Positions 10,930-21,629 of a stretch of 64,000 nt of DNA are shown here, piece after piece. The notes below the pieces were generated by a model. It did no database searches, was not told the origin of the DNA, and worked only from the letters and a program-made list of their open reading frames with translations. The first letter of the stretch is position 1. Every line of letters begins with the position of its first letter. The position numbers and the translations under genes are program-made. This stretch comes from Kitagawia praeruptora (Eukaryota > Streptophyta > Magnoliopsida > Apiales > Apiaceae): assembly GCA_037693485.1 (NCBI GenBank), contig CM075346.1:125104001-125168000 (forward strand), read 5' to 3'.

Positions 10930-12723
10930 ATGCGAACACGCTTACAAGCTCGTTTGGAAGAACTGGCGGAAGACGATCGTGTAGAGAATATAGAGGATAA
11001 GAAAGAGGAAACTGAAACTATTGTAGAGATGGGTGACGCAGCAGCAGCAGCTAAGGCTTTGAAGGAGTATTCTCAGCCGAAACTCAATGACATCTAGTCT
11101 AGCATTATTAGGCCGGCTATTGCAGCGAACAACTTTGAGGTCAAGTCGGGCACAATTCAGATGGTGCAGAATTCAGTCCAGTTTGGGGGAGCTCCTACGG
11201 AGGATGCTAACATGCATGTTAGGGACTTTATTGAAATCTGCGACACTTTCAAATGTAATGGTGTGACGGATGATCCTATTAGGTTGAGGCTTTTCCCATT
11301 CTCTTTGAGGGATAAGGCTAAGAGCTGGCTACACTCTTTCCCACCTGGTTCCATTACTACATGGGAAGATCTTGCTCAGAAGTTCCTTACTAAATTCTTC
11401 CCTATGGCGAAAACTGCAGCATTAAGGAACCAGTTGACTCAATTCCAACAGCAATCTGGCGAGACCTTGTGTGAGGCTTGGGAACGGTACAAGGAGATGC
11501 TACGGAAGTGTCCTCATCATGGCATGCCTGATTGGATGGTTATTAATGGGTTCTACAATGGGTTGGGAGCACAGTCTAGGCCTTTGCTAGATGCAGCATC
11601 AGGTGGAGCTCTGTGGGCAAAGAGCTATGATGAAGCTTATGAACTTATAGAGATGATGGCTGCTAATGAATATCAAAATCCAACCCAAAGGCTATCTCAA
11701 GGCAAGGCAGCAGGAATTTTGGAAGTAGATACAGCTGCAATGATTACGGCTCAGTTGAAAGCGCTTGCTATGAAGGTGGATTCTCTTGCTAATTATGGAG
11801 TTCAGCAGGTGGCTAGTGTTTGTGAGCTATGTGCGGGCGCACATGAGACGAATCAGTGTGCTATCTCTTCGGAATCAGCACAGTTCGTGAGTAATTTCCA
11901 GAGACCTAATGCACCAGTTCCAGCCACTTATCATCCTAATAATCGGAATCATCCTAATTTCAGCTAGAGCAACAATCAAAATACTCAACAATCTTATCAG
12001 CAAGCGAAGCCATTCAATTAAGGCTATCAACAGCCTTATGCTCCAAGGGCACCATATCAACCTCCTGGATTTCAGCAACAACAGCCCCAGGCTCATATGG
12101 GGCAATCATCTAATGATAAATCAGATGAGGTGTGGATAGCGGTAAAGAACCTACAAGCTGGCCAGAAAGTCTTGGAAACTCAGATAGGACAGATTGCAAG
12201 TGCCTTACTTAGTAGGCCTCAAGAAACTCTTCCTAGTGATACGGAAGCAAATCCGGGTAGGAGGGACAACAAGGAGCAGGTGAAGGCTGTGACTTTCAGA
12301 TCGGGAAAGGTTACATCAGATCCTAAATCAGCCGCTAAAGAAGATGAAGAAGTGCAGAATCAGCAAGTTGAAAAATCTGCAGTGCCCGAAATTGAGAAAT
12401 CTGACTTAGTAGCTGATGAGCTAGATGGTGAAGTAGAGAAGAGCAAGGAACCTGTTAAAGCTTCTCCGGAGCAGTCTACAAAGAATACTCAGATCTATCC
12501 TCCTCCTCCATATCCTAGAAGACTCCAGAAGCAGAATTTGGACAAGAAATTTGCTAAGTTTTTAGAGGTGTTCAAAAAGTTGCAGATTAACATTCCTTTT
12601 GCTGAAGCTCTTGAACAGATGCCGAGTTATGCCAAGTTCATGAAGGTTATTCTTTCTCGTAAATTGAAGCTCGATGAATTAGAGACCGTTGCTCTAACGG
12701 AGGAGTGTAGTGCCGTTCTGTAA
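10930..12723 (+). pseudogene. Athila Gag, frame intact but with four nonsense codons
   Basis: The ATG at 10930 opens MRTRLQARLEELAEDD. The Retrotrans_gag domain lies at about 11200-11650 (FIEICDTFKCNGV; LRLFPFSLRDKAKSWL; FLTKFFP). A Cys/His motif (CELCAGAHETNQC) follows near 11820, then a Gln/Asn/Pro-rich tail with PPPPYPRR near 12500. The whole stretch is one reading frame shared with pol but is broken by TAG 11095, TAG 11965, TAA 12019 and TAA 12721. Each can be explained by one C-to-T or G-to-A change of a CAG, CAA or TGG codon, as expected from decay of methylated cytosine. No insertions or deletions disturb the frame. Gag would form the virus-like particle. Confidence 0.9.
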
Positions 12724-15700
12724 CAGAAGTTGCCACCAAAGCTTAAAGATCCGGGAATTTTCACCATCCCTTGTACTATTGGCAATCTTTCTTTCAGCAA
12801 GTGTTTGTGTGATTTGGGAGCTAGCATCAATCTCATGCCCTTGTCAGTCTACATGCAACTTGGTCTACCGGAGCCAAAGCCAACTAACATCTCTTTGCAG
12901 TTGGCTGATCGATCTATCACATATCCTAGAGGCATAGTGGAGGACGTGTTGGTGAAAGTTGATAAACTCATATTTCCTGCTGATTTTGTGATCTTGGATT
13001 TTGAAGAAGATAAGAAGATTCCCATAATCTTGGGAAGACCGTTCTTGGCTACAGGAAAGACTTTGATTGATGTGCAAAAAGGGGAACTCACCATGAGGGT
13101 GCAAGATCAGAATGTCACTTTTAATGTTTTCAACGCAAAGAAATTCCCCTCAGATGAAGAAGAATGCTTGAAGGTGGATCTTGTTGATTCTGCAGTTACT
13201 AGGGGGCTTGAGCAGTTGTTAAAGTCTGACTCTTTGGAAAAAGTTTTAGTTGGTGATGCTGATTTTGAAGAAGAAGATATAGCCGAGCAATTACAACAGT
13301 TAAATTCAGCTCCGTGGAGAAAGAGATTTGACATGCCTTTTGAATCACTTGGGTTAGCAGAGTTGAAAAATTCTGAGGGGCGTCTTAAACCATCTATTGA
13401 GGAAGCTCCTACACTTGAACTCAAACCACTTCCTGAGCACTTGAGGTATGCTTTTTTTGGTGATGCATCTACATTACCTATTATTATTGCTTCTAACTTG
13501 TCAGCTAGTGCGGAAGAAAAGCTCTTGCAAATTTTGAGGGAGTTCAAGTCAGCAATTGGTTGGACCATAGCAGATATCAAAGGAATCAGCCCTTCTTATT
13601 GCATGCACAAAATTCTGCTAGAGGAAGGAGCTAAGCCTACTGTTGAACATCAGCGACGACTTAATCCTATTATGAAAGAGGTGGTGAAGAAGGAAATTCT
13701 AAAGTGGTTAGATGCTGGTATTATCTATCCTATCTCAGACAGTTCTTGGGTGAGTCCAGTTCAATGTGTGCCAAAGAAAGGAGGCATGACAGTTGTTGCT
13801 AATGAGAAGAATGAGCTCATCCCTACTCGGACAGTCACGGGGTGGAGAGTTTGCATGGACTATCGGAAGCTCAACAAAGCCACAAGAAAAGACCACTTTC
13901 CTCTTCCATTCATTGATCAGATGCTAGACAGGTTGGCTGGTCACGAGTATTATTGTTTGCTTGATGGTTATTCTGGTTATAATCAGATTTGCATTGCTCC
14001 GGAAGATCAAGAGAAGACCACATTCACATGTCCTTTTGGCACTTTTGCTTTTCGTCGAGTTTCTTTTGGACTTTGTGGTGCTCCTGCTACTTTTCAAAGG
14101 TGCATGATGGCTATTTTCTCAGATATGATTGGCACGAATGTGGAGGTTTTTATGGATGACTTCTCAGTTTTTGGTACTTCATATGACGAGTGCTTGCATA
14201 ATCTTGGCTTGGTATTGAAACGTTGTGTGGAGACTAATTTGGTTCTTAATTGGGAGAAGTGCCACTTTATGGTGCAAGAAGGAATTATTCTTGGGCACAA
14301 GGTATCTAGTAAGGGGCTTGAAGTGGATAGGGCTAAGGTGGAGACAATTGAAAATCTTCCTCCACCTATCTCTGTTAAAGGAATTCGCAGTTTTCTTGGT
14401 CATGCGGGGTTCTATAGGCGCTTCATTCAAGACTTTTCAAAAATTTCTAAACCTTTGTGCAACTTGTTGGAGCAGGATGTTCCTTTCAAATTTGATGATG
14501 AGTGCCTTGCAGCTTTTGAGATCTTGAAGAAGAAGTTGACATCTACACCTGTCATTACTGCACCTAATTGGGAGGAACCGTTTGAGCTAATGTGTGATGC
14601 TAGTGACTATGCTGTTGGAGCTGTGCTTGGGCAAAGGAAGGATAAAATTTTTCATGTGGTTTACTATGCTAGTAAAACCCTTAATGATGCACAGCTTAAC
14701 TACACCACTACGGAGAATGAGTTGCTAGCAGTTGTCTATGCTTTCGAGAAATTCAGATCTTATTTGCTTGGTACTAAGGTGATTGTGTACACGGATCATG
14801 CTGCTATTCGATATCTCATGTCGAAGAAGGATTCAAAGCCTAGATTGATTCGTTGGGTGCTTCTTTTGCAAGAGTTTGATGTGGAAATCAAGGATAGGAC
14901 AGGCACGGAAAATCAAGTGGCGGATCATCTCTCGCGCTTGGAGGACCACGGTATGGATTCGCATAACAAATCTCTTATTAATGAATCTTTTCCAGATGAG
15001 CAGCTTTTTGTAGTGCAAGATGAAGAGCCATGGTTTGCAGATTATGTGAACTATTTGGTGAGCAATGTTATTCCTCCGGATCTTTCGAGTGCTCAAAGGA
15101 AGAAGTTTCTACATGATGTGAAGTGGTATCGTTGGGATGAACCGTTTTTGTTTAGACAAGGAGCAGATCAGATGATTAGACGATGCATTCCGTATAGTGA
15201 GACGGAGAATGTTTTGAGAGATTGCCACTCAACTGTGTATGGTGGTCATTATGGTGGAGAAAAGACAGCAGCTCGTGTGCTTCAAGCAGGTTTTTATTGG
15301 CCTACCTTGTTCAAGGATGCTCATCGGTTTGTAATGAGTTGTGATCGATGTCAAAGGGTTGGCAATATTTCTAGAAGGAACGAGATGCCTCTTAACATGC
15401 TTCTTGAGGTAGAGATCTTTGATGTTTGGGGAATTGACTTCATGGGAACTTTTATTTCTTCATGCAATAATCAGTACATCTTGCTAGCTGTGGATTACGT
15501 GTCTAAGTGGGTCGAGGTGAAAGCCTTACCGACCAATGATGCTAAGGTAGTGCTGAATTTTCTTCACAAGCAAATTTTCACGCGTTTCGGGACACCACGT
15601 GCTATAATCAGTGATGAGGGGACACACTTCTGTAATCGTCAGTTTACTACGTTGATGGCGAAGTATAATGTGACGCATCGTGTTGCCACTGCTTACCACC

Positions 15701-16314
15701 CTCAAACTAATGGTCAAACGGAAGTTTCTAACAGAGAGATCAAGAGAATTCTGGAGAAAGTGGTGAATCCGTCTCGTAAGGATTGGTCATTGAAGTTGGA
15801 TGAAGCTGTGTGGGCGTACAGAACTGCCTACAAAACTCCTCTAGGTATGTCTCCATTTCAGTTAGTTTATGGTAAAGCATGTCATTTGCCTGCAGAGTTG
15901 GAACACAAGGCATATTGGGCATTGAAGAAGTTAAATTTGGATATTAAGGCTGCGGGTGCAAAACGGTTGCTTCAATTGAATGAACTTGAGGAATTTCATG
16001 AGCAAGCTTACGAAAATAATAAAATGTATAAGGAGAAGGTCAAGAGGTGGCATGATAAAAGGTTGACGCCCAAGGCATTTTTACCGGGTCAACTAGTGTT
16101 GCTATTTAATTCTCGCCTCAAGCTTTTTCCGGGTAAACTCAAGTCACGGTGGTCGGGTCCGTTTATTGTTAAGATGGTGTATCCTCATGGAGCTATTGAA
16201 ATTTATGAAACAACACCGGATCATACTTTCAAAGTAAATGGACAGAGGTTGAAGCATTACTATGGAGGTTCGTTTGATCGCGAGAAGGTTTCCGCCATTT
16301 TGGCGTCGACGTGA
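12724..16314 (+). CDS. Athila Pol: protease, RT, RNase H, integrase
   Basis: An open frame of about 1,196 codons continuous with gag. Positions count from Met at 12730. The protease motif DLGAS is at about residue 29. RT begins near residue 290, and the YxDD box appears as FMDD near 474, a variant common in plant gypsy elements. RNase H with CDASDYAVGAVLG is near 621. The integrase has an HHCC zinc module at about 835-875 and a core with Asp in IDFMG (about 902), Asp in ISDEG (about 960) and Glu in TEVSN (about 996). A C-terminal GPF module follows (RWSGPFIV). There is no chromodomain, as expected for Athila. All catalytic residues I can check are present. Expression would need readthrough from the broken gag frame, so this copy likely makes little product. 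Confidence 0.93.
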   Translation, partial: QKLPPKLKDPGIFTIPCTIGNLSFSKCLCDLGASINLMPLSVYMQLGLPEPKPTNISLQLADRSITYPRGIVEDVLVKVDKLIFPADFVILDFEEDKKIPIILGRPFLATGKTLIDVQKGELTMRVQDQNVTFNVFNAKKFPSDEEECLKVDLVDSAVTRGLEQLLKSDSLEKVLVGDADFEEEDIAEQLQQLNSAPWRKRFDMPFESLGLAELKNSEGRLKPSIEEAPTLELKPLPEHLRYAFFGDASTLPIIIASNLSASAEEKLLQILREFKSAIGWTIADIKGISPSYCMHKILLEEGAKPTVEHQRRLNPIMKEVVKKEILKWLDAGIIYPISDSSWVSPVQCVPKKGGMTVVANEKNELIPTRTVTGWRVCMDYRKLNKATRKDHFPLPFIDQMLDRLAGHEYYCLLDGYSGYNQICIAPEDQEKTTFTCPFGTFAFRRVSFGLCGAPATFQRCMMAIFSDMIGTNVEVFMDDFSVFGTSYDECLHNLGLVLKRCVETNLVLNWEKCHFMVQEGIILGHKVSSKGLEVDRAKVETIENLPPPISVKGIRSFLGHAGFYRRFIQDFSKISKPLCNLLEQDVPFKFDDECLAAFEILKKKLTSTPVITAPNWEEPFELMCDASDYAVGAVLGQRKDKIFHVVYYASKTLNDAQLNYTTTENELLAVVYAFEKFRSYLLGTKVIVYTDHAAIRYLMSKKDSKPRLIRWVLLLQEFDVEIKDRTGTENQVADHLSRLEDHGMDSHNKSLINESFPDEQLFVVQDEEPWFADYVNYLVSNVIPPDLSSAQRKKFLHDVKWYRWDEPFLFRQGADQMIRRCIPYSETENVLRDCHSTVYGGHYGGEKTAARVLQAGFYWPTLFKDAHRFVMSCDRCQRVGNISRRNEMPLNMLLEVEIFDVWGIDFMGTFISSCNNQYILLAVDYVSKWVEVKALPTNDAKVVLNFLHKQIFTRFGTPRAIISDEGTHFCNRQFTTLMAKYNVTHRVATAYHPQTNGQTEVSNREIKRILEKVVNPSRKDWSLKLDEAVWAYRTAYKTPLGMSPFQLVYGKACHLPAELEHKAYWALKKLNLDIKAAGAKRLLQLNELEEFHEQAYENNKMYKEKVKRWHDKRLTPKAFLPGQLVLLFNSRLKLFPGKLKSRWSGPFIVKMVYPHGAIEIYETTPDHTFKVNGQRLKHYYGGSFDREKVSAILAST

Positions 16315-17209
16315 ATTATCGGAAGAATGTCAAGCTAATGACATTAAACGAGCGCTTCTTGGGAGGCAACCCAAGCCTTGTTGTATATTATTTTTACTTC
16401 TTTCTTTCAAAAAAAAAAATTCGAATTTGGAGCAAATTGCAGGTCAGTAACGCAACTTGCATCAGCGTTTCTGGTCTGGAGGCAAGTTGCGCCCCTAACA
16501 CGCAACTTGCGTATGCGCGACTGGACTGGAAGCAGCTTGCCCCCCTGAGGCGCAAGTTGCATTAGTGTGTCTGTACAAGAGGCAAGTTGCATTCAACATG
16601 CGCAGCTTGCGCGTGGTCTGGAGCTTCAGAATTTTTTTTCCCCGCCTTGTTCACTGTTTTGCCGTGAGTTTGTGTGCTTATATAAAAAAAAATATTTTCT
16701 CACCCTAAATTCTTTTTATACTCCCCATCTCTTCCCTAAATCTTTTCCTATTTTAATTCCAAAACCCCTCATCTCTCCTAAAAAAATTTCAAATTCCTAT
16801 TTCTTTTCTAATTCTTTTTCTTTTATCCATTAAATATTTTTTCTATCCTATATCAAATTCCAATTTCCACCCAATTTTTTTCCTTTTCACATTAAAATTC
16901 TTATATTCATCCTATCATTCCATGGCCTATATATATCCATCCATACACACCCAATTCATTATCTTCCTCCTCTACATCTCTTAAAAATTCAAGTTTGGGG
17001 GAAAATTAGTACAAGTTCACCTCTTTGATTCGTAGTGGGATTTCTTTTCGCTATTTTATTTTATTACGAATTTGTGTTCTTGTAAATTGGGGTTTTTGTA
17101 TTATTCTTGTTACGTGGGTATTTTTGGTGTGATTTGGCTTGGTGGTTTTTGGTGAGATTTTCCTTGGTGGTTGTTGGTGGTGTTATTTTTGAGTGGGGTT
17201 TTGGTTATC
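16315..17209 (+). other. Athila spacer between pol and third ORF
   Basis: Non-coding. It contains the 50-bp tandem repeats at 16451-16620, then a T- and C-rich tract (about 16680-16980) and ATTCAAGTTTGGGGGAAAA at about 16987. That G-tract is like the 3' polypurine tract and could act as an internal one. Confidence 0.6.
16451..16620 (+). repeat. GC-rich 50-bp tandem repeat in Athila spacer
   Basis: Units start at 16451, 16501, 16551 and 16601 (last one partial). Each carries CGCAACTTGC or a variant, a 20-bp middle with CTGG-type text, then GGCAAGTTGC or AGCAGCTTGC exactly 30 bp downstream. The two decamers are near inverse complements, so each unit can fold. The repeats stand out as GC-rich in AT-rich surroundings. 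Confidence 0.85.
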
Positions 17210-18286
17210 ATGGCGCCTAAGCGAATGAGGGGTGGTTCTATTAGGGTGGAGAGATTTTCTTCTACAGATGCGGAGGTTGAGTATAATAGGTTGTTGTCAA
17301 GGTCGGTGGCGAAAGAAAGGGGGTTTTTACCAACTCGTCATTATGGGTTGGTTGATGTGATTTGTGAGTTACGTTGGGGAGAGATTTGTAAGGCACCTGC
17401 TCCAGTTTCGGTGAATGTTGTTAGGGAGTTTTATGCGAATGCTAAAGGTGAGCCGGATGAGGTGTGTGTGGTTCGAGGTAAACAGGTGGAATATAGTGTT
17501 GATGCTATTCGTGCAATTTTGGGACAACCACCTAAGCTTGTGGGGGATGAAGATTGGGCAAGGAAGACTAGTAAGGATGTGGATTTGGAGGCAATTGTTC
17601 GTGAGTTATGTGTTCCTGGTACAGTTTGGAAGTATAAATTGGGAACCACTGAGCTAGTTAATTTTCTGTCTTCTGCTATGAATAAATTTGCACGTGCATG
17701 GTATGCATTCCTTTGTGCAAATATTATGCCTACTTCTCATATAGGTGAGGTCACAATTGATAGAGTGATTCTTCTTTGGGGCATTCTAAGGGGGAAGTAC
17801 ATTGATGTAGCCTATATTGTTCATCAGAATATTCTACGGTTTTTAAAGTCTCATGCGCTATCATCGATGCCTCATGCTTCTGTTATAGTTGGTTTATGTA
17901 AGGATAGTGGTGTTATCTGGGGTGCGGATGAGGAGTTGCAGTCACCTTTGCCTTCCATTACTGATGTGTCTATTGATCGAATGCCTGACTGGCAAGGTGG
18001 GGTTCCACATCCGAGGGGGCTTGGTTACATTGTTGATGATGTTGGTGCTAGTGGTCCTGGAGCAGGCGCTCAGCCACAGGGTTCGAGAGTACCGAGAGTT
18101 TTGGAGGCCCACTTTAGGCGTTTGTATAGGCGGATGGATGCTATACATGCTTGTAACAGGGAGTATGCTCAAGATATGGCTACAGCTTTGAGAGATGCAG
18201 GTATTCAGGCAAGGTGGCCAGTCTATGGAGCTCGTACGCAGTATCCACCACCAGATTCTGATTCCTCCGAAGAGGAGGACGAGTAG
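17210..18286 (+). CDS. Athila third ORF in the env position (putative plant transposon protein type), 358 aa
   Basis: The ATG at 17210 (MAPKRMRGGSIRV) was chosen over an upstream TTG-initiated extension. The protein is of the kind often found downstream of pol in Athila elements and listed as 'putative plant transposon protein'. Motifs in order: PVSVNVVREFYANA (65-78), AILGQPP (102-108), FARAWYAFLCANIM (160-173), GKYIDVAYIVHQNI (195-208), then a Gly-rich linker near 270-300 and an acidic tail (SDSSEEEDE). I see no signal peptide and no convincing membrane anchor, so an envelope role is doubtful. The function is unknown. The same ordered motifs recur in the SIRE-1 third ORF in this window. The frame is intact although gag is broken. 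Confidence 0.85.
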   Translation: MAPKRMRGGSIRVERFSSTDAEVEYNRLLSRSVAKERGFLPTRHYGLVDVICELRWGEICKAPAPVSVNVVREFYANAKGEPDEVCVVRGKQVEYSVDAIRAILGQPPKLVGDEDWARKTSKDVDLEAIVRELCVPGTVWKYKLGTTELVNFLSSAMNKFARAWYAFLCANIMPTSHIGEVTIDRVILLWGILRGKYIDVAYIVHQNILRFLKSHALSSMPHASVIVGLCKDSGVIWGADEELQSPLPSITDVSIDRMPDWQGGVPHPRGLGYIVDDVGASGPGAGAQPQGSRVPRVLEAHFRRLYRRMDAIHACNREYAQDMATALRDAGIQARWPVYGARTQYPPPDSDSSEEEDE

Positions 18287-20115
18287 GTATGTTTTCTGTT
18301 ATCCCTTGTATTTACTTCCATTCAATGCGGACATTGAATATTTTCAGTTTGGGGGTGGTTTGAGGGATTAGTAGTTGTTGTTGTATTATTTGTTCATGTA
18401 GGATTTCATGCTTTGCATCTTAGTAGTAGTAAATTATGCATTTATGTTTGTGTTATCTACGTTTGTTTCATATAGGACATTCTGTTTTTATGTTCGTATG
18501 TAATGTGAGTTCATAGTAGTTTGCATTTGCACCCATGCTTGATAGGAATTTTGTGTTGTTGATGCTTTTGATTGAGAAGTGATATGCTTTGTTCTTGTGC
18601 ACACACATACACTAGTAAGTTGAAGCTAGTAGACTTATTGAATGTTGTAAGTGATTAGAAGGACATGAATATGTGCAAGATGATTTAGTTTGCATGCTTT
18701 GAATATAAGTAGGTGCGTTAGAGAGATGTTGCTTGGGATTAAGTATGTTTTTTCACCAAGTGAGTTTTGAGCATTATTGCATATTTCATATTTGCAATTT
18801 ATTCGTTTGCTTGAGTGTCCACGGATTGTTTGCATTGCTAGCAGTTGTTTGAGGTCTTTCTTGAAACGCATGACATTATTTGAAGATTAAAATGATAAAG
18901 GCATTTAGGAATAACCGCATATTTTCCCATATTACCACACCATGTTTACATGATCAATTAGTTAACCCGTTGAGCTTAATCCTATTTTTCGGTGACATAC
19001 CACATTACTTGCCGAGACCTTTTTCTTGTATTGGCCTTACATTAATTTGAACCCACATTGTCAAAGGCTAGTAGAGTGCTTAAGGGAGTAATAAGGTGTG
19101 TAAGGAGGGGTTTATTGTTGGTCTTACTTTTGGGGGGAATATTGAAAATTGGGTTTGGTTGTTTGTTTGATAGTTGACATATGTAATAAATTATGGGATC
19201 ATTGTTATTGTTTATATTATTGTTTGTGTTCTATTTAGCTCTCGGAAAAAAAAAAGAAAAAAAGAGAGAAAAAAAAAAAAGAAAAAAAATATTATGAGAG
19301 CATGTTTGTGTTTATTGTGATCCTACTTTAGTCGACTAGTCGAGTATTTTGTTGGAAGAAAAATAATAGATAATGTGGGGGGAAATAGGGTGTTTTGTAT
19401 GATTTATTATGGTACTTACTAGCTTTTGACACTTCACCTGTTTTGGCTTATTTGACATACCTTGTCCCTAGCCCCGTTACAACCCAAATAAAGACCTTTT
19501 GATTATCGTCATTGATGTATGTTGTGTTAAGAGTTAGATTGATACCAAATGTCAAGCATGCTTATGATTTTTTGTTGGAATTGAGTGATACACTTACCCT
19601 TGTTCTTGAGTGAATATTCTTTTGTGAGTGGATTGTGAGTGTTTGCTTGTTCTTGCATATGAGATCCCGAGTGTTGTCTCAAAGATGTACTCTTGTAGGC
19701 TTAGCATGTTTACTAACTTATTCTTACACTTGACATGGGCTGGTGAGAACTTATGCATGTTCATTGAGTAGACTATGTGAATACTTGCACTTTCGACACC
19801 AAGACATTGCGTATTTGCTTTGATTCTTAAGTTGATATGGCATGAGAGGATTTGAAGGTATGGTAGATTATATTAATTGCATTTTCATATTAGTTGCATT
19901 CATGCATTGCATTGCATTAGGTAAATGGATTTTGTGGGTACATTCGTTATAGGCCCTCACGAGACCTTACTCGTCCACTAGGGCTGCGTAGGGGTTTAAA
20001 GGGCTTGTTGCATATGCCAAATGCAACCGTGATAACCTACGGAAGTGGTACTAGTTAGTTAGTTAGTTGTAATTGTTAATGCTTGAGGACAAGCATCGGT
20101 TTAAGTTTGGGGGTG
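18287..20115 (+). other. Athila 3' non-coding region with polypurine tract
   Basis: About 1.8 kb without coding frames. It contains an A/G-rich low-complexity stretch at about 19245-19290 and ends in the purine tract AAGTTTGGGGGTG at 20103-20115 directly before the 3' LTR. Another AGTTTGGGGGTGG lies near 18345, just after the third ORF. Long 3' non-coding regions are usual in Athila. Confidence 0.7.
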
Positions 20116-21624
20116 TGATAAGTGGATTTGATATCCACTTGGAACATTCTATAATGGCTTAAATTGATTGTCTTGGACTCAAGTTTCTTGTAGTTTTGAT
20201 GTGTTTTGCTTAGTTGTGCAGGTTTACGAGAATGTTGATTAAGGTGGATGCTTCTATAATTTTTTGGGAATTAATTGATTAAAATTCGGATTTTCTGGGA
20301 AGGCTGCGCAGCTTACACTGTTTTGGCCATATCTAGAGTTCTGTAAGTCCGTTTACAGCGATCTTACTGCTCACGCGAAGCTTGAGAGATTTTCTACAAC
20401 CTGGGATAGGAATCACGTGCAAGTAAAGTGCTGAATGAAATCGCGCGCGTATTCTTTGTGAAGCATGGCTGGGAAATTTCTGTTTTGCCCTTTTCAAGTT
20501 CTAATTATATTCCGGGCATGTTTTAGCACCTTAATTAAATTCTAATTGTAATAGAAGATAAATTATTGCTGGGCAAGAAATCTAGAGCCTATAAAAACAC
20601 ATCTAAGCATTGTAATAGATACACACATTATCATCGCATTATTATTGTAACCAGCTGAGATTTTCAAGGGAGAAAAGGAGAGAAGGATTCAACGCTCGTG
20701 ACAAGCAAGGATCTAGATCTACTTCATCTTTTGTATACGTTGGATTATAGATTTATTTTCTCAACTCTAAATTTTAATAATATTATTACTTCTTTCTTCC
20801 ATATCTTGTTTTATATCATGTTTTCATCAAATCCCATGACGATGAACGGTTCAATTATGGGCTAATCGTTGTCATGGGATCCTAGTGGATTTATCTATGT
20901 AGTTTAGTAGTTTGCATGCCTTAAAGATTTGTGTGTGGTGTATAATTGATATCCTCGTATGGTTATGCTTAATAGATAGATGCGTCGCGAACATCTAATT
21001 TGTTAATCTCTTGTGAAGTGAAAGTGGATCTTGAGATTTAGAACTTGCCATGCTAGCATAGGTTCATAATTGTTTATCAATATGATTTGTGGTGTGAGAT
21101 GAAAATACTTATACTGCCCTATGTGATCTTTATGGATAACTTGTTCTTCAACCATTATGTTTTCAAATTCTATAGACATATAGGGTCTAAGCATAATTGG
21201 TGTCTATTCATCTTCTATCTCTTTTGTGGATGTATGTTTAGTTTGGTATGCGTATGCTGACAGGTAGCGTATACTTGTTTCGTGTCATCCGATCAGATAT
21301 CAAAACTATTGCACATAGTGATTAAAGGCTGCAACTCTAAGTGAAGTAGATGATGAAACTAGGATTCCATGTTTTATTCTCATATTAGTAATTCTAATTT
21401 TTACTCTCATTAACTGTTTAATTCTTAGTTTTATAATTTGCACTTAGTTAATTTAGATAATCAATCTCAATTTTGTTATTTTTCTTAGCAGTGGATAAAA
21501 ACCATACATCGGTGCATAGGTACATTAATTGAATTGAACACCATTCTAAATCTCTGTGGGAACGAACTTGATCTAATCATATATTACTTGTGACAACGTG
21601 CGCTTGCGTAAATTTTGCATAATA
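20116..21624 (+). repeat. Athila 3' LTR, 1,509 bp
   Basis: It starts TGATAAGTGG and ends TTGCATAATA. The expected terminal CA has become TA by a C-to-T change. ATTGT follows at 21625-21629. Confidence 0.95.
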
Positions 21625-21629
21625 ATTGT

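Larger units (their letters stand above)
9287..21624 (+). mobile_element. Level-3 Athila (Ty3/gypsy) element, 12.3 kb
   Basis: A complete element: 5' LTR 9287-10790, PBS, gag-pol in one frame 10930-16314, third ORF 17210-18286, purine tract and 3' LTR 20116-21624. ATTGT flanks it (9282-9286 and 21625-21629). Comparison with the intact Tekay LTR near 59483 confirms the insertion site. I counted about 22 differences between its LTRs by eye (about 1.4%), including one 6-bp indel. The gag-pol frame has four nonsense codons, so this copy is not autonomous although it is young. The long 3' non-coding region and the ORF after pol are typical of Athila. Confidence 0.95.

Noticed and set aside
19245..19290. 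Poly(A) tail of a processed gene copy
   Set aside because: It is an A/G low-complexity stretch within the Athila 3' non-coding region, with no gene copy upstream and no flanking duplication.
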